Positions 17,848 to 26,514 of a stretch of 64,000 nt of DNA are shown one piece after another. Under the pieces are notes generated by a model. It saw nothing but the letters and a program-made list of their open reading frames with translations. It did no database searches and had not been told where the DNA came from. The position numbers and the translations under genes were made by a program. Within the stretch, counting starts at the first letter, position 1. The number at the start of each line of letters is the position of its first letter. This DNA comes from CAJMNU01 sp905214855 (GTDB lineage Bacteria > Bacillota > Clostridia > Lachnospirales > Lachnospiraceae). The DNA lies in assembly GCA_937890595.1 (NCBI GenBank), contig CALADM010000007.1, forward strand, positions 62,001 through 126,000. The letters run 5' to 3'.

Positions 17848-19308
17848 ATGAAAAAGACTTGGATAACATGCATGGCAGTATCTTTTTGTATACTGTATAC
17901 GATTCCCGTGACATCTATGGCAGCTGGGGCAGGAGGACAGGAGACAGTAATGCTTTTTGCCAAAGAGAACAAAGAGGGATTGGCGACAAATCAGCAGATG
18001 TCTTATGATGAGGTGGCGATCAGTCAGGTAAGCAATTATGTCAATGTCCGTGCAGAGGCGAACACAACAAGCAGTATTGTTGGTAAGATTTATAATAATT
18101 GTGCTGCTAAGATCATAAATACCGTAGATGGAGAAGATGGAAAGTGGTATGAGATTGAATCCGGAAATGTAACCGGTTATATAAAAGCACAATATTTTAT
18201 TACTGGGGATGAGGCAGAGACACTTGCCAAAAAGGTTGGGACAGAATTTGCCAGAATTAAGAATGCGACAACATTGCGCCTTCGTGAAAAACCAAGTCTG
18301 GACAGTAAGACTTTGACACTTCTGGCAGAGGGGGCAGAGTATATTGTTGAGGAAGAAGAGGAGGCTTTTGCAAAGATTTCTGTGGATACAGACCTGACAG
18401 GATATGTATCAAAGGATTACATAGAAACATGGGTAGTTTTTGATACAGCGGTCACATTAGAAGAGGAAGAGAAAAAGAAAGAAGAGGCGGATAAGTTAAA
18501 GCAGGAGGCAGATGAGGCGATCAAACAGCTTGAAGAAGTAAAACAGGCGCAGGCAGGCAGTCAGGAGCAGCAGCCAACGCAGGAGCAGCAGCCGCAGAAG
18601 CCAGAAGGTGAGCAGAATCTTTCTAATAACCAATCTACGAATGTCCCGACAGGAGGAAATGCATCATCTTCAGGTTCTAATCTGATCGAGGCAAATCCAC
18701 TGGGACAGAACAATTCATCTTCTACAGGACAGCCAGGAGTACCATCTTTGGGGGCAGGTGAGAATGAAGAAATTCCGTCCAAGAATTCGGACGCAAACAG
18801 TGGAACACAGATCCCGTCACCGGGAAGCGGAACAGAAAATGCAGGACAGGAAAGTTCTAATATCATATCTGGAAACGGTCCAGCAGGAGGAAGTAACAAT
18901 TCTGGTTCTTCAAATTCAAATCCTTCTGGAAACAAGGAAGTGGAGACAGCAACCCGTACTGCGATCGTAGCATATGCAAAGCAGTTCTTAGGTAATCCGT
19001 ATGTTTATGGGGGAACTAGCTTAACAAATGGAGCTGACTGTTCCGGATTTGTACAGAGTATTTTTAAGCATTTTGGAATTACTACAGGGCGTTCTTCCAG
19101 AGATCAGGCTGCAAATGGCAAGACAATCGCAGTGAAGGATGCACAGCCAGGAGATCTGCTGTTCTATGCAAGTGGTGATTATATCAATCATGTTGCAATT
19201 TATATTGGAGGAAATCAGGTAATCCATGCCAGCAACTCTAGGACAGGTATTATCATTTCACCAGCAAATTACAGAACTCCATGTAAGGCAGTGACATTTT
19301 TGGACTAG
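17848..19308 (+). CDS. Secreted SH3b-NlpC/P60 peptidoglycan hydrolase
   Basis: 486 aa from the ATG at 17848. A GTG at 17836 is in frame. The signal peptide is KKTWITCMAVSFCILYTIP and the cleavage region is AAG. Two bacterial SH3-type domains lie at about residues 50-112 and 130-195 (NVRAEANTTS, LRLREKPSLDS). A coiled Glu/Lys helix comes next. It is followed by a long Gln-, Ser- and Asn-rich low-complexity linker (about 230-365). The C-terminal NlpC/P60 domain has the catalytic Cys in ADCSGF, His in NHVAIYIGG and the second polar residue near VIHASNS. It should cleave peptide stems in the cell wall. Confidence 0.93.
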   Translation: MKKTWITCMAVSFCILYTIPVTSMAAGAGGQETVMLFAKENKEGLATNQQMSYDEVAISQVSNYVNVRAEANTTSSIVGKIYNNCAAKIINTVDGEDGKWYEIESGNVTGYIKAQYFITGDEAETLAKKVGTEFARIKNATTLRLREKPSLDSKTLTLLAEGAEYIVEEEEEAFAKISVDTDLTGYVSKDYIETWVVFDTAVTLEEEEKKKEEADKLKQEADEAIKQLEEVKQAQAGSQEQQPTQEQQPQKPEGEQNLSNNQSTNVPTGGNASSSGSNLIEANPLGQNNSSSTGQPGVPSLGAGENEEIPSKNSDANSGTQIPSPGSGTENAGQESSNIISGNGPAGGSNNSGSSNSNPSGNKEVETATRTAIVAYAKQFLGNPYVYGGTSLTNGADCSGFVQSIFKHFGITTGRSSRDQAANGKTIAVKDAQPGDLLFYASGDYINHVAIYIGGNQVIHASNSRTGIIISPANYRTPCKAVTFLD

Positions 19309-19360
19309 AACAGGATAAAAGTATTTAATTGAAATAGAAAAGAAAAATCCAATGAAGTAT

Positions 19361-19393
19361 AAGGGCAGCCGTTTCATTTTGCGGCTGCCCTTT
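19361..19393 (+). terminator. Rho-independent terminator after the NlpC/P60 gene
   Basis: The stem AAGGGCAGCCG pairs with CGGCTGCCCTT (19382-19392), followed by TTG and a T-rich stretch. The stem is GC-rich and strong. Confidence 0.9.
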
Positions 19394-19563
19394 GTGATGT
19401 ACATTTTTTGTGTTGAAAACTACGATTTGAGGTGATAAAATGAGAAAAATAAAAATTGATAAATGAGATAGATGAAAATTGGTAACGGCAAATAAACGGA
19501 AAAATGATAAAAGTAAAGAAGATAAATAGAGAAAACTAGAGAAAAGGAAAGGAATGAGATACT

Positions 19564-20364
19564 ATGGCAACATTTGGATTTATTGGGATGGGTAACATGG
19601 GATATGCTATTTTAAAAGGTTTACTGAAAGAATATGATCCTAAAGAGCTGGTTTTTACCGACATTGATAAAAACAGGGGATGGAAAGTTCAGGAAGAGAC
19701 TGGTGTGAGATTTATTTCAGGCAATGCAGAGTGTGCAAGTAAGGTGAAATATCTGGTATTAGCAGTCAAACCACAATATTATGATAGTGTTTTAAAAAAT
19801 ATCCAATATATTATAAAACCAGAGCAGGTTGTCATATCTATAGCGCCAGGAATTACCGTAGATGCACTGAAAGCAAAATTAGGATTAGATAAGAGGATTG
19901 TCCGTGCCATGCCAAATACACCAGCACTGCTTGGAGAAGGTATGACTGGTGTATGTTATAATGATGCAGAGTATACGAGAGAAGAGAGGACAATACTGGA
20001 AAGATTCTTCTGTTCTTTTGGTAAAATGGAGAAGGTGGAAGAACGTTTGATGGATGCAGTGGGAAGTCTGAGTGGTTGTTCTCCTGCATATGTGTATATG
20101 TTGATTGAAGCAATGGCTGATGGAGGAGTAAAATATGGTCTTCCAAGAAAAACAGCATATCAGATGGCAGCACAGACTGTTTTGGGAAGTGCAAAGATGA
20201 TATTAGAGACCGGAATGCATCCAGGTGAATTGAAAGATATGGTCTGTTCACCAGGAGGAACAACAATAGAAGGAGTCAGTGCTTTAGAGGAATATGGTTT
20301 TAGAAACTCTGTGATTAAAGCGATAGATGCCAGTTATGAAAAAACGATGCAGTTAAAAAAGTAA
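19564..20364 (+). CDS. proC: Pyrroline-5-carboxylate reductase
   Basis: 266 aa, normal length. Rossmann motif GFIGMGNMGYAILKG is at the N-terminus. The family signature VRAMPNTPALLGEGM is near residue 112. The C-terminal dimer motif is ELKDMVCSPGGTTIEG. It reduces pyrroline-5-carboxylate to proline. The ATG is preceded by AAAGGAA. It stands alone, followed by a hairpin and then the Rrf2/Fe-S operon. Confidence 0.95.
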   Translation: MATFGFIGMGNMGYAILKGLLKEYDPKELVFTDIDKNRGWKVQEETGVRFISGNAECASKVKYLVLAVKPQYYDSVLKNIQYIIKPEQVVISIAPGITVDALKAKLGLDKRIVRAMPNTPALLGEGMTGVCYNDAEYTREERTILERFFCSFGKMEKVEERLMDAVGSLSGCSPAYVYMLIEAMADGGVKYGLPRKTAYQMAAQTVLGSAKMILETGMHPGELKDMVCSPGGTTIEGVSALEEYGFRNSVIKAIDASYEKTMQLKK

Positions 20365-20382
20365 AGTAAAAAATCTGTGTGA

Positions 20383-20434
20383 GCCCGATAAGAAAGAATT
20401 CGGATAAAAACGTAGTTTTATTTCATTATCGGGT
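20383..20434 (+). terminator. Probable proC terminator
   Basis: Arms CCCGATAA (about 20384-20391) and TTATCGGG (about 20426-20433) enclose a 34-base loop and are followed by TATCATTTTT. The loop is long, so confidence is moderate. Confidence 0.5.
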
Positions 20435-20451
20435 ATCATTTTTGACTTAAA

Positions 20452-20487
20452 TCCTACCTTGACAGTAGGAAATATTTGTGATATGAT
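20452..20487 (+). promoter_or_regulatory. Promoter of the Rrf2-nifS-nifU operon with an operator-like palindrome
   Basis: TTGACA (20459-20464), 17 bases, TATGAT (20482-20487): a near-consensus promoter. A 19-bp palindrome (TCCTAC, 7 bases, GTAGGA; 20452-20470) covers the -35 box. Rrf2/IscR-type proteins commonly autoregulate by binding such sites, so this is the likely operator. The binding is inferred. Confidence 0.7.
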
Positions 20488-20586
20488 TTTTTCCAGAAAA
20501 GATATCAGAAATTTGACAAGTGAATGAAAACCAAACAGAGTCATGATAATAAGATTTATGAAGTTTTGGAGGAAATAGTTAATAGA

Positions 20587-21036
20587 ATGAAACTTTCAAC
20601 CAAAGGAAGATATGGAATGCGTGCCATGTTGGATCTTGCTTTGTATGGACAGGAACAGCCAGTTTCTATCCGAAGCATTTCGCAGCGTCAGGATATCTCT
20701 GAAAGCTATTTAGAGCAATTGATCGCAAAACTGAAGCGTGCCGGTTTGGTGGAGAGCGTCCGTGGAGCCGGAGGGGGATATCAGCTTACTAAGCCAGCTT
20801 CTGAGATTTCAGTAGGTGAGGTATTATATGTATTGGAAGGAAATTTAAATCCTGTGGATTGCAACGAAATATCCTCAAATGGTGGATGTAAACATAAAGA
20901 ACACTGCCTTTCCAAGTATGCATGGCAAAAAATTTATCAGAGTATTCAAGATACCGTAGATCATATGTATTTGAGTGAACTGTTACAACAACAGGAATCC
21001 GATCATAAAGAAATAGAAAATCAAGAAGTGAAATAA
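20587..21036 (+). CDS. Rrf2-family regulator, IscR-like
   Basis: 149 aa from the ATG giving MKLSTKGRYGMRAML, the canonical Rrf2 start. TTGGAGG lies 14 bases upstream. The winged HTH covers residues 1-70 (ISQRQDISESYLEQLIAKLKR). Three cysteines in VDCNEISSNGGCKHKEHC (about residues 92-109) match the [2Fe-2S] ligands of IscR-type sensors. It is followed by cysteine desulfurase and NifU scaffold genes. It therefore very likely senses Fe-S status and represses its own operon. CymR, a cysteine-metabolism regulator, is the alternative, but the cysteine triad argues for IscR. Confidence 0.85.
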   Translation: MKLSTKGRYGMRAMLDLALYGQEQPVSIRSISQRQDISESYLEQLIAKLKRAGLVESVRGAGGGYQLTKPASEISVGEVLYVLEGNLNPVDCNEISSNGGCKHKEHCLSKYAWQKIYQSIQDTVDHMYLSELLQQQESDHKEIENQEVK

Positions 21037-21088
21037 GTTAATAAATGTGATTGAATGTGTTTCAATATATTTTTGGAGGCTATAAAAC

Positions 21089-22276
21089 ATGACAGATAAA
21101 AGATGGATTTATTTAGATAATGCTGCAACAACAAAGATGAACAGTGAAGTTGTGGAGGCAATGCTGCCATATATGACAGAGGAATATGGAAATGCCTCAG
21201 CGATTTACAGTTTTGCTGATTCTGGGAAGAAAGCATTGGCAGAAAGCCGACAGATCATGGCAGATATTTTAGGCTGTGAGAGCCGTGAGATTTATTTTAC
21301 GGGATGCGGAAGTGAGTCCGATAACTGGGCAATCAAGGCAGCAGCAGAGGCATATGCAGCAAAAGGAAATCATATCATTACCACAAAGATTGAACACCAT
21401 GCTGTACTCCATACCTGTCAGTGGCTGGAAAAGCACGGAATGGAAGTGACATATTTGGATGTGGATGAGAATGGTCTTGTAGATCCCAAAGCCGTGGAAG
21501 AAGCAATCCGTCCGACAACTATTCTGATCAGTATTATGTTTGCCAATAATGAGATCGGAACAATAGAACCGATCCGTGAGATTGGCGAGGTTGCAAAAAA
21601 GCATGGTATTTTATTCCATACAGATGCAGTGCAGGCGTTTTGTCAGATCCCGATTTCTGTGGATGAATGCCATATTGATATGCTGAGTGCGAGTGCCCAC
21701 AAATTGAATGGTCCAAAAGGAGTAGGTCTTTTGTACATCCGTCAGGGAGTAAAAATCCGCTCCTATCTGCATGGAGGCGCACAGGAGAGAAAACGTCGTG
21801 CAGGAACAGAGAATATTCCGGGAATCGTTGGATTTGCAAAGGCAGCTTCCATAGCGATCAGCAACAGAGAAGAGAGAACCAGCAAAGAGAGAGAATTAAG
21901 AGATTACTTGATCGATCGGGTTCTAAATGAAATTCCATTTAGTCGTCTGAATGGAGATAAAGAGAAACGTCTTCCAGCGAACGCAAATTTTAGTTTTCGT
22001 TTTATAGAGGGAGAGTCCCTTTTGATCAAATTAGATAAAGCCGGAATCTGTGGTTCAAGTGGTTCTGCATGTACATCCGGATCACTGGATCCATCCCATG
22101 TATTGTTAGCAATTGGTCTGCCCCATGAGATTGCACATGGATCTTTACGTCTGACACTAGGCAGTGATACCACAAAAGAAGATTTGGATTATGTGGTAGA
22201 TCAGTTAAAGAAGATTGTAGAGGATTTAAGAAATATGTCTCCTCTTTATGAGGATTTTGTTAAGAAAACACGATAA
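21089..22276 (+). CDS. nifS: Cysteine desulfurase (NifS/IscS family)
   Basis: 395 aa. The N-terminus YLDNAATTKMNSEV is diagnostic. The PLP lysine is in SASAHKLNGPKG (near residue 205) and the active-site Cys in SSGSACTSGS (near 326). The enzyme removes sulfur from cysteine for Fe-S assembly. The ATG has TTGGAGG upstream. It lies between the Rrf2 regulator and the NifU-type scaffold, the standard clostridial ISC arrangement. Confidence 0.95.
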   Translation: MTDKRWIYLDNAATTKMNSEVVEAMLPYMTEEYGNASAIYSFADSGKKALAESRQIMADILGCESREIYFTGCGSESDNWAIKAAAEAYAAKGNHIITTKIEHHAVLHTCQWLEKHGMEVTYLDVDENGLVDPKAVEEAIRPTTILISIMFANNEIGTIEPIREIGEVAKKHGILFHTDAVQAFCQIPISVDECHIDMLSASAHKLNGPKGVGLLYIRQGVKIRSYLHGGAQERKRRAGTENIPGIVGFAKAASIAISNREERTSKERELRDYLIDRVLNEIPFSRLNGDKEKRLPANANFSFRFIEGESLLIKLDKAGICGSSGSACTSGSLDPSHVLLAIGLPHEIAHGSLRLTLGSDTTKEDLDYVVDQLKKIVEDLRNMSPLYEDFVKKTR

Positions 22277-22321
22277 AATGAGCGGTGAGAAAGAGAAAAG
22301 AGAGAAACGGGAGGTTATCAT

Positions 22322-22756
22322 ATGTATACTGAGAAAGTAATGGATCATTTTGAGCATCCAAGAAATGTAGGAGAGATTGAAAATGCCAGTGGAATGGGAA
22401 CAGTTGGAAATCCTAAATGTGGCGATATTATGAGAATTTATTTGGATATTGATGAAAATCAGGTGATCCGTGATTGTAAATTCAAGACATTTGGCTGTGG
22501 AGCAGCAGTGGCAACCAGCAGCATGGCAACAGAACTGGTAAAAGGAAAGACGATTCAGGAAGCTATGAAAGTGACAAATAAAGCAGTGGCAGAGGCATTA
22601 GATGGTCTGCCTCCCGTTAAGATGCATTGTTCCCTTCTTGCAGAGGAAGCGATCCATGCAGCTTTGTGGGATTACGCACAGAAGAACCACATCACGATTG
22701 AAGGATTGACGCAGCCGAAAGATAATATTGAGGAAGAAGAGGACGAGGAATATTAA
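22322..22756 (+). CDS. nifU: Fe-S scaffold protein, NifU/IscU N-terminal type
   Basis: 144 aa, start with GGGAGG. The three scaffold cysteines are visible: NPKCGDIM (about 37), FGCGAAVA (about 60) and MHCSLLAEEAI (about 103). An acidic tail (EEEEDEEY) ends the protein. It accepts sulfur from the upstream desulfurase to build Fe-S clusters, which this hydrogenase-rich genome needs in quantity. The stop is one base before the nudix start. Confidence 0.95.
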   Translation: MYTEKVMDHFEHPRNVGEIENASGMGTVGNPKCGDIMRIYLDIDENQVIRDCKFKTFGCGAAVATSSMATELVKGKTIQEAMKVTNKAVAEALDGLPPVKMHCSLLAEEAIHAALWDYAQKNHITIEGLTQPKDNIEEEEDEEY

Positions 22757-22757
22757 A

Positions 22758-23288
22758 ATGGAACCGGTAAAGCGATTAAAAAGGGAATTAGTATATCAGG
22801 GAACAATTTTAGATGTATATAAAGATACCGTGGAGGCAAACGGTCATAAAGCAGAGTGGGACTTTATCCATCATCATGGAGCTGCTGCTGTAGTTCCAGT
22901 TACAAAAGAGGGAAAGATTTTGATGGTTCGTCAGTACCGCAATGCATTGGATCGTGAGACATTGGAGATTCCGGCAGGCAAGCTGGATAGCCCAGATGAA
23001 CCTAAAATAGAATGTGCTTATCGGGAGTTGGAGGAAGAAACTGGTTATAGATGTGAGCAGTTGGAATATCTTTTAACTGTAAATACTACGATCGCATTTT
23101 GTGATGAGGCAATTGATATTTTTGTTGCGAAAGATCTGATTCCTTCTCATCAACATCTGGATGAAGATGAGGTGATCAACGTAGAGGCATGGGATCTGGA
23201 AGATTTAAAACAGCTGATCTATAGTGGAAAGATGACAGATGGAAAGACAGTTGCAGCAATCATGACCTATGCAGCAAAATATATGTAA
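22758..23288 (+). CDS. Nudix hydrolase, ADP-ribose pyrophosphatase type (NudF-like)
   Basis: 176 aa from the ATG one base after the nifU stop. The Nudix box is visible from GKLDSPDEPK to YRELEEETGYR (about residues 77-101). The Glu/Arg-rich core REL-EEETG is intact. The preceding IPAG motif and overall length match the ADP-ribose pyrophosphatase group. In Bacilli nudF lies near spoIIM and xerD. The same order follows here, which supports the assignment. Confidence 0.88.
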   Translation: MEPVKRLKRELVYQGTILDVYKDTVEANGHKAEWDFIHHHGAAAVVPVTKEGKILMVRQYRNALDRETLEIPAGKLDSPDEPKIECAYRELEEETGYRCEQLEYLLTVNTTIAFCDEAIDIFVAKDLIPSHQHLDEDEVINVEAWDLEDLKQLIYSGKMTDGKTVAAIMTYAAKYM

Positions 23289-23390
23289 GAATACACTAGA
23301 TTTTAAACAGGAAGCTCCGATTTCTATAAGTTGGGGAAATTCACTATGTGTTAAAAATAGAGTGGCTTGATCTTAAAACATATTTTTATA

Positions 23391-23447
23391 AACTCCGGCG
23401 TAGACTGTGATAAGAAAGAGAAAATCACAGTGTGTGCCGGAGTTTTT
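23391..23447 (+). terminator. Long double-stem hairpin abutting the spoIIM start codon
   Basis: Outer arms AACTCCGGC (23391-23399) and GCCGGAGTT (23436-23444) and inner arms ACTGTGAT (23404-23411) and ATCACAGT (23424-23431) are both perfect. TTTTT follows directly, then the spoIIM ATG at 23448. It can terminate the nudix transcript. Because the only ribosome binding site for spoIIM (GGAG, 23439-23442) lies in the outer stem, it may also limit spoIIM translation. Confidence 0.75.
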
Positions 23448-23993
23448 ATGAAAATGCATAAAAAAATGGATACAAAAATTCTGACAAGACCTGAATGGCA
23501 GATTTTGCTTCTGTTTGTGATCGGCATTGCAGGAGGAACAATCTATGGAAATCTGGTTGGAAAAGAGATGCTCTTTGCGGGACTTTCTCTGTCATTTATG
23601 TTCCCTATAGATAAAAGAATACTTTTTCACACAGTTTTTGGGCAGAGGATGGCAGAGACAGCCATTTTGTGGCTGGCAGGAATAACAGAGATTTCTGTGG
23701 TATTCGTATTGCTTTTGGTGATGGGATATGGATTTTTGTCAGGATTGCTCTTGACAGTCTGTGTATTACAAAAAGGTATCTTTGGAATCTTATTGTTTTG
23801 GGGCATGATGTTGCCTCAACATCTTATATATGTGCCAGTATGGTATCAGATGAGTCTTTGGGGATATCAACAAAACCATCATTCCAGATGGCTTGGAATG
23901 ATAAGTGCAGTGTTGATGATATTTGTGGGAAGTCTGACAGAAAGCTGCCTAAATCCAATAGTTTTGGGCTTCTTCATTCGGATTATTCCATAA
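23448..23993 (+). CDS. spoIIM: Stage II sporulation protein M-like membrane protein
   Basis: 181 aa with four to five hydrophobic segments (for example ILLLFVIGIAGGTIYGNL and VVFVLLLVMGYGFLSGLLL). The pattern LLFWGMMLPQHLIYVPVWYQM and the overall topology match SpoIIM, part of the DMP peptidoglycan machine for engulfment. Identification relies strongly on gene order (nudix, spoIIM, xerD), conserved with Bacillus. Start chosen at 23448, with GGAG five bases upstream inside a hairpin. ATGs at 23454 and 23466 are possible alternatives. Confidence 0.75.
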   Translation: MKMHKKMDTKILTRPEWQILLLFVIGIAGGTIYGNLVGKEMLFAGLSLSFMFPIDKRILFHTVFGQRMAETAILWLAGITEISVVFVLLLVMGYGFLSGLLLTVCVLQKGIFGILLFWGMMLPQHLIYVPVWYQMSLWGYQQNHHSRWLGMISAVLMIFVGSLTESCLNPIVLGFFIRIIP

Positions 23994-24055
23994 AATGGGC
24001 AAGGTGGAAGACAGAAAGGTAAAAATTTTGTAAAATTTATTTTGGTAAAATTTTC

Positions 24056-24099
24056 ACAACATATTGCCTGATGCGTTTTACATAAGGTCAATATGTTGT
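24056..24099 (+). terminator. Inverted repeat after spoIIM
   Basis: Perfect 11-bp arms ACAACATATTG (24056-24066) and CAATATGTTGT (24089-24099), a 22-base loop, then ATTTT. It is AT-rich, so a modest terminator; an operator role is the alternative. Confidence 0.5.
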
Positions 24100-24252
24100 A
24101 TTTTGGGGTCTGAATGCAAAAAAATAGGAAAATATTGTAAAAAAATGTGTTTGCTTTTATGAACATTTGTAGATATAATAACACCAGTGCATAGGCATGA
24201 GATTGTCTTTGCACATAAAAAAGGCTTTGATGGAAAGACGTAGGGAATGCGT

Positions 24253-25113
24253 ATGACAGAAGAAATAAGACAGTTTATCGAGTATTTAGTGAAAGAAAGA
24301 AAAGTCTCAAAGAACACAGAAGTTTCATATCAAAGAGATTTGTTTCAGATGGCAGACTATTTAGAAAGCCAGGGAATTCATCAGACTGAAAAGGTAACAG
24401 AAACCAGTTTGAATTCGTATATTTTATATTTGGAAAAAGAAGGGCGTGCAGCCACAACGGTTTCCAGAGCAATTGCTTCCATGAGAGCTTTTTTCCATTA
24501 TGCGGTTCGTGAACATTGGATTCAGGAAGATCCGTCAGAATTTTTAAAAGCTCCCCGCATTGAAAAAAAACTTCCTGATATTTTATCACAGAAAGAAGTG
24601 GAAATGCTCTTAGCACAGCCCTCAGGGAACAGTTTAAAAGAAATAAGGGACAAGGCTATGTTGGAATTGATGTATGCGACAGGTCTGCGTGTGTCAGAAC
24701 TGATTGGTCTATCCGTAGATGATCTAAATATGTCCGTTGGTTTTCTGAGATGTCGAGATGAAAAGAAGGAACGCATGATTCCTTTTGGTAAAACGGCAAA
24801 GGCAGCTCTTAGCCGTTATTTGGAGAATGCAAGAGAACGCCTTTTAAAAGGCAATGAGAGCAACTTGCTGTTTGTCAATTGCAGTGGAAAGGCAATGAGT
24901 CGTCAGGGCTTTTGGAAGATCCTCAAACACTATGGAGAGATGGCAGATATTAAAACTGCGATCACACCGCATACATTGCGCCATTCATTTGCTGCACATC
25001 TTTTGAGCAGCGGAGCAGATATCCACACTGTGCAGACGATGATGGGACATGCTGGAATTGGAAGTACACAGATGTATGCTGCGGTTGCCACAAAGAAGAA
25101 TAAGGGTTATTAA
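24253..25113 (+). CDS. xerD: Site-specific tyrosine recombinase XerD-like
   Basis: 286 aa from the ATG at 24253, with AGGGA 6 bases upstream. An ATG at 24247 has no room for a site. The N-terminal SAM-like core-binding domain covers residues 1-85. The catalytic domain shows Arg in YATGLRVSELIGL (near 146), Lys in the beta hairpin and HTLRHSFAAHLLSSGAD (His-x-x-Arg, near 240). It also has GHAGIGSTQMYAAV, where the final His/Gly and Tyr are catalytic. It resolves chromosome dimers at dif with a XerC partner. Position after spoIIM matches Bacillus xerD. The QMYAAV end is slightly unusual (TQIYTHV is common). Confidence 0.85.
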   Translation: MTEEIRQFIEYLVKERKVSKNTEVSYQRDLFQMADYLESQGIHQTEKVTETSLNSYILYLEKEGRAATTVSRAIASMRAFFHYAVREHWIQEDPSEFLKAPRIEKKLPDILSQKEVEMLLAQPSGNSLKEIRDKAMLELMYATGLRVSELIGLSVDDLNMSVGFLRCRDEKKERMIPFGKTAKAALSRYLENARERLLKGNESNLLFVNCSGKAMSRQGFWKILKHYGEMADIKTAITPHTLRHSFAAHLLSSGADIHTVQTMMGHAGIGSTQMYAAVATKKNKGY

Positions 25114-25159
25114 TCAGATTCGCTATGTAAAGGCGAGGACGTGTAATAAAAGCAATCAA

Positions 25160-25209
25160 AAAGAGACAGGACTATCAGGCAGATATAAATCGGATAGTCC
25201 TGTCTCTTT
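25160..25209. terminator. Bidirectional terminator between xerD and the DAHP synthase gene
   Basis: Perfect 17-bp arms (25160-25176 and 25193-25209) with A runs before and T runs after. It serves both convergent genes. Confidence 0.9.
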
Positions 25210-25237
25210 ATATAAAAAATAAAACAAATGAACTTTC

Positions 25238-26266
25238 TTAAATACTTTCTGCAATGTCATAGATCAGGCGTTCTGTCTCTTCCCATCCAAGACATGGATC
25301 TGTGATAGACTGACCATAGCAAGTACCGCCTACTTTTTGGCTTCCTGGTATGAGATAACTTTCGATCATAAGACCTTTCACAAACTGCTGAATATCCTTG
25401 GAATGTCTGCGGCTGTGCAGGACTTCTTTTGCAATACGGATCTGCTCCAGATACTTTTTGTTTGAATTAGAATGATTACAGTCTATAATACATGCAGGAT
25501 TCAACAGATTTCTCTGGCTGTACAGTTCAAAAAGCAAGGTGAGGTCTTCATAGTGATAGTTAGGAATGCACTGTCCATGTTTATTGACTGCACCACGCAG
25601 GATGGTATGGGTCAGTGGATTTCCAGTTGTCTGTACTTCATAGCTGCGGTATAGAAAATCATGTGGATGCTGTGCTGCATAAACAGAATTGAGCATAACA
25701 GTTAAGTCACCGCTGGTTGGATTTTTCATACCTACTGGAACATCAATTCCGCTTGCTACCAGACGATGCTGCTGATTTTCTACAGAGCGGGCGCCAACTG
25801 CAATATAAGAAATTACATCAGACAAGTAGCTTAGATTTTCAGGATACAGCATTTCATCTGCGGTAGTAAATCCAGTCTCTTGAATGACACGCATATGAAG
25901 ATTGCGGATCGCTAAAAGTCCTTCATACATATTTGGGAGTTTAGAAGGATCTGGTTGATGGAGCATCCCCTTATATCCTTCCCCTGTAGTTCTTGGTTTA
26001 TTTGTATATACACGAGGAATCAGGACAAGACGGTCACTGACTTTTTCCTGTACTTTTGCCAAACGGGAGACATAGTCACAGACAGAATCTGCATTGTCAG
26101 CAGAGCAAGGACCAATGATTAAAAGAAATTTATCACTCTCACTGGTAAAAATTTTGCGGATCTCCTCATCCCTTTTTTCCTTTTGTGGAATATATTCTGC
26201 TGGGAGAGGGAGCCTTTCTTTGATTTCCTCTGGGGAAGGAAGTTTATGAGTAAAATTGAATCCCAT
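25238..26266 (-). CDS. aroF: 3-deoxy-7-phosphoheptulonate synthase, class I
   Basis: 342 aa from the ATG at 26266, with GGAGG 8 bases upstream. An ATG at 26281 would place the ribosome binding site inside the gene. The family motifs LLIIGPCSADN, PRVYTNKPRTTGEGYKG, GARSVENQQHR, GMKNPTSGDL, IIDCNHSNSNK and GTCYGQSITDPCLGW are all present. It catalyses the first step of aromatic amino acid synthesis from PEP and erythrose-4-phosphate. It is monocistronic. Which aromatic amino acid inhibits it cannot be told by eye. Confidence 0.95.
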   Translation of the reverse strand: MGFNFTHKLPSPEEIKERLPLPAEYIPQKEKRDEEIRKIFTSESDKFLLIIGPCSADNADSVCDYVSRLAKVQEKVSDRLVLIPRVYTNKPRTTGEGYKGMLHQPDPSKLPNMYEGLLAIRNLHMRVIQETGFTTADEMLYPENLSYLSDVISYIAVGARSVENQQHRLVASGIDVPVGMKNPTSGDLTVMLNSVYAAQHPHDFLYRSYEVQTTGNPLTHTILRGAVNKHGQCIPNYHYEDLTLLFELYSQRNLLNPACIIDCNHSNSNKKYLEQIRIAKEVLHSRRHSKDIQQFVKGLMIESYLIPGSQKVGGTCYGQSITDPCLGWEETERLIYDIAESI

Positions 26267-26392
26267 AGTGTATACCTCCATAAAATAGTAAGGATATTAC
26301 CGTCAAGACATACTATGTGTCGATAGAATCCTTGTAGTAGAGCCATTTGTGGGGGCAATACCATGAGGATGTTTTGTTAAGACAATTGTAAA

Positions 26393-26421
26393 TTGACGGC
26401 TATGTAATTGTTTATTATAAT
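26393..26421 (+). promoter_or_regulatory. Promoter for the DUF4358 lipoprotein gene
   Basis: TTGACG (26393-26398), 17 bases, TATAAT (26416-26421). It lies about 95 bases upstream of the start codon. Confidence 0.65.
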
Positions 26422-26514
26422 ATAGAAGCATTGATTCCACAAGGGCAAAGCCAGATAAAAGTAGGCTTTTGTGGGATATAATGCAGAATAAACACTCAGG
26501 GAGGATTTGCAATT

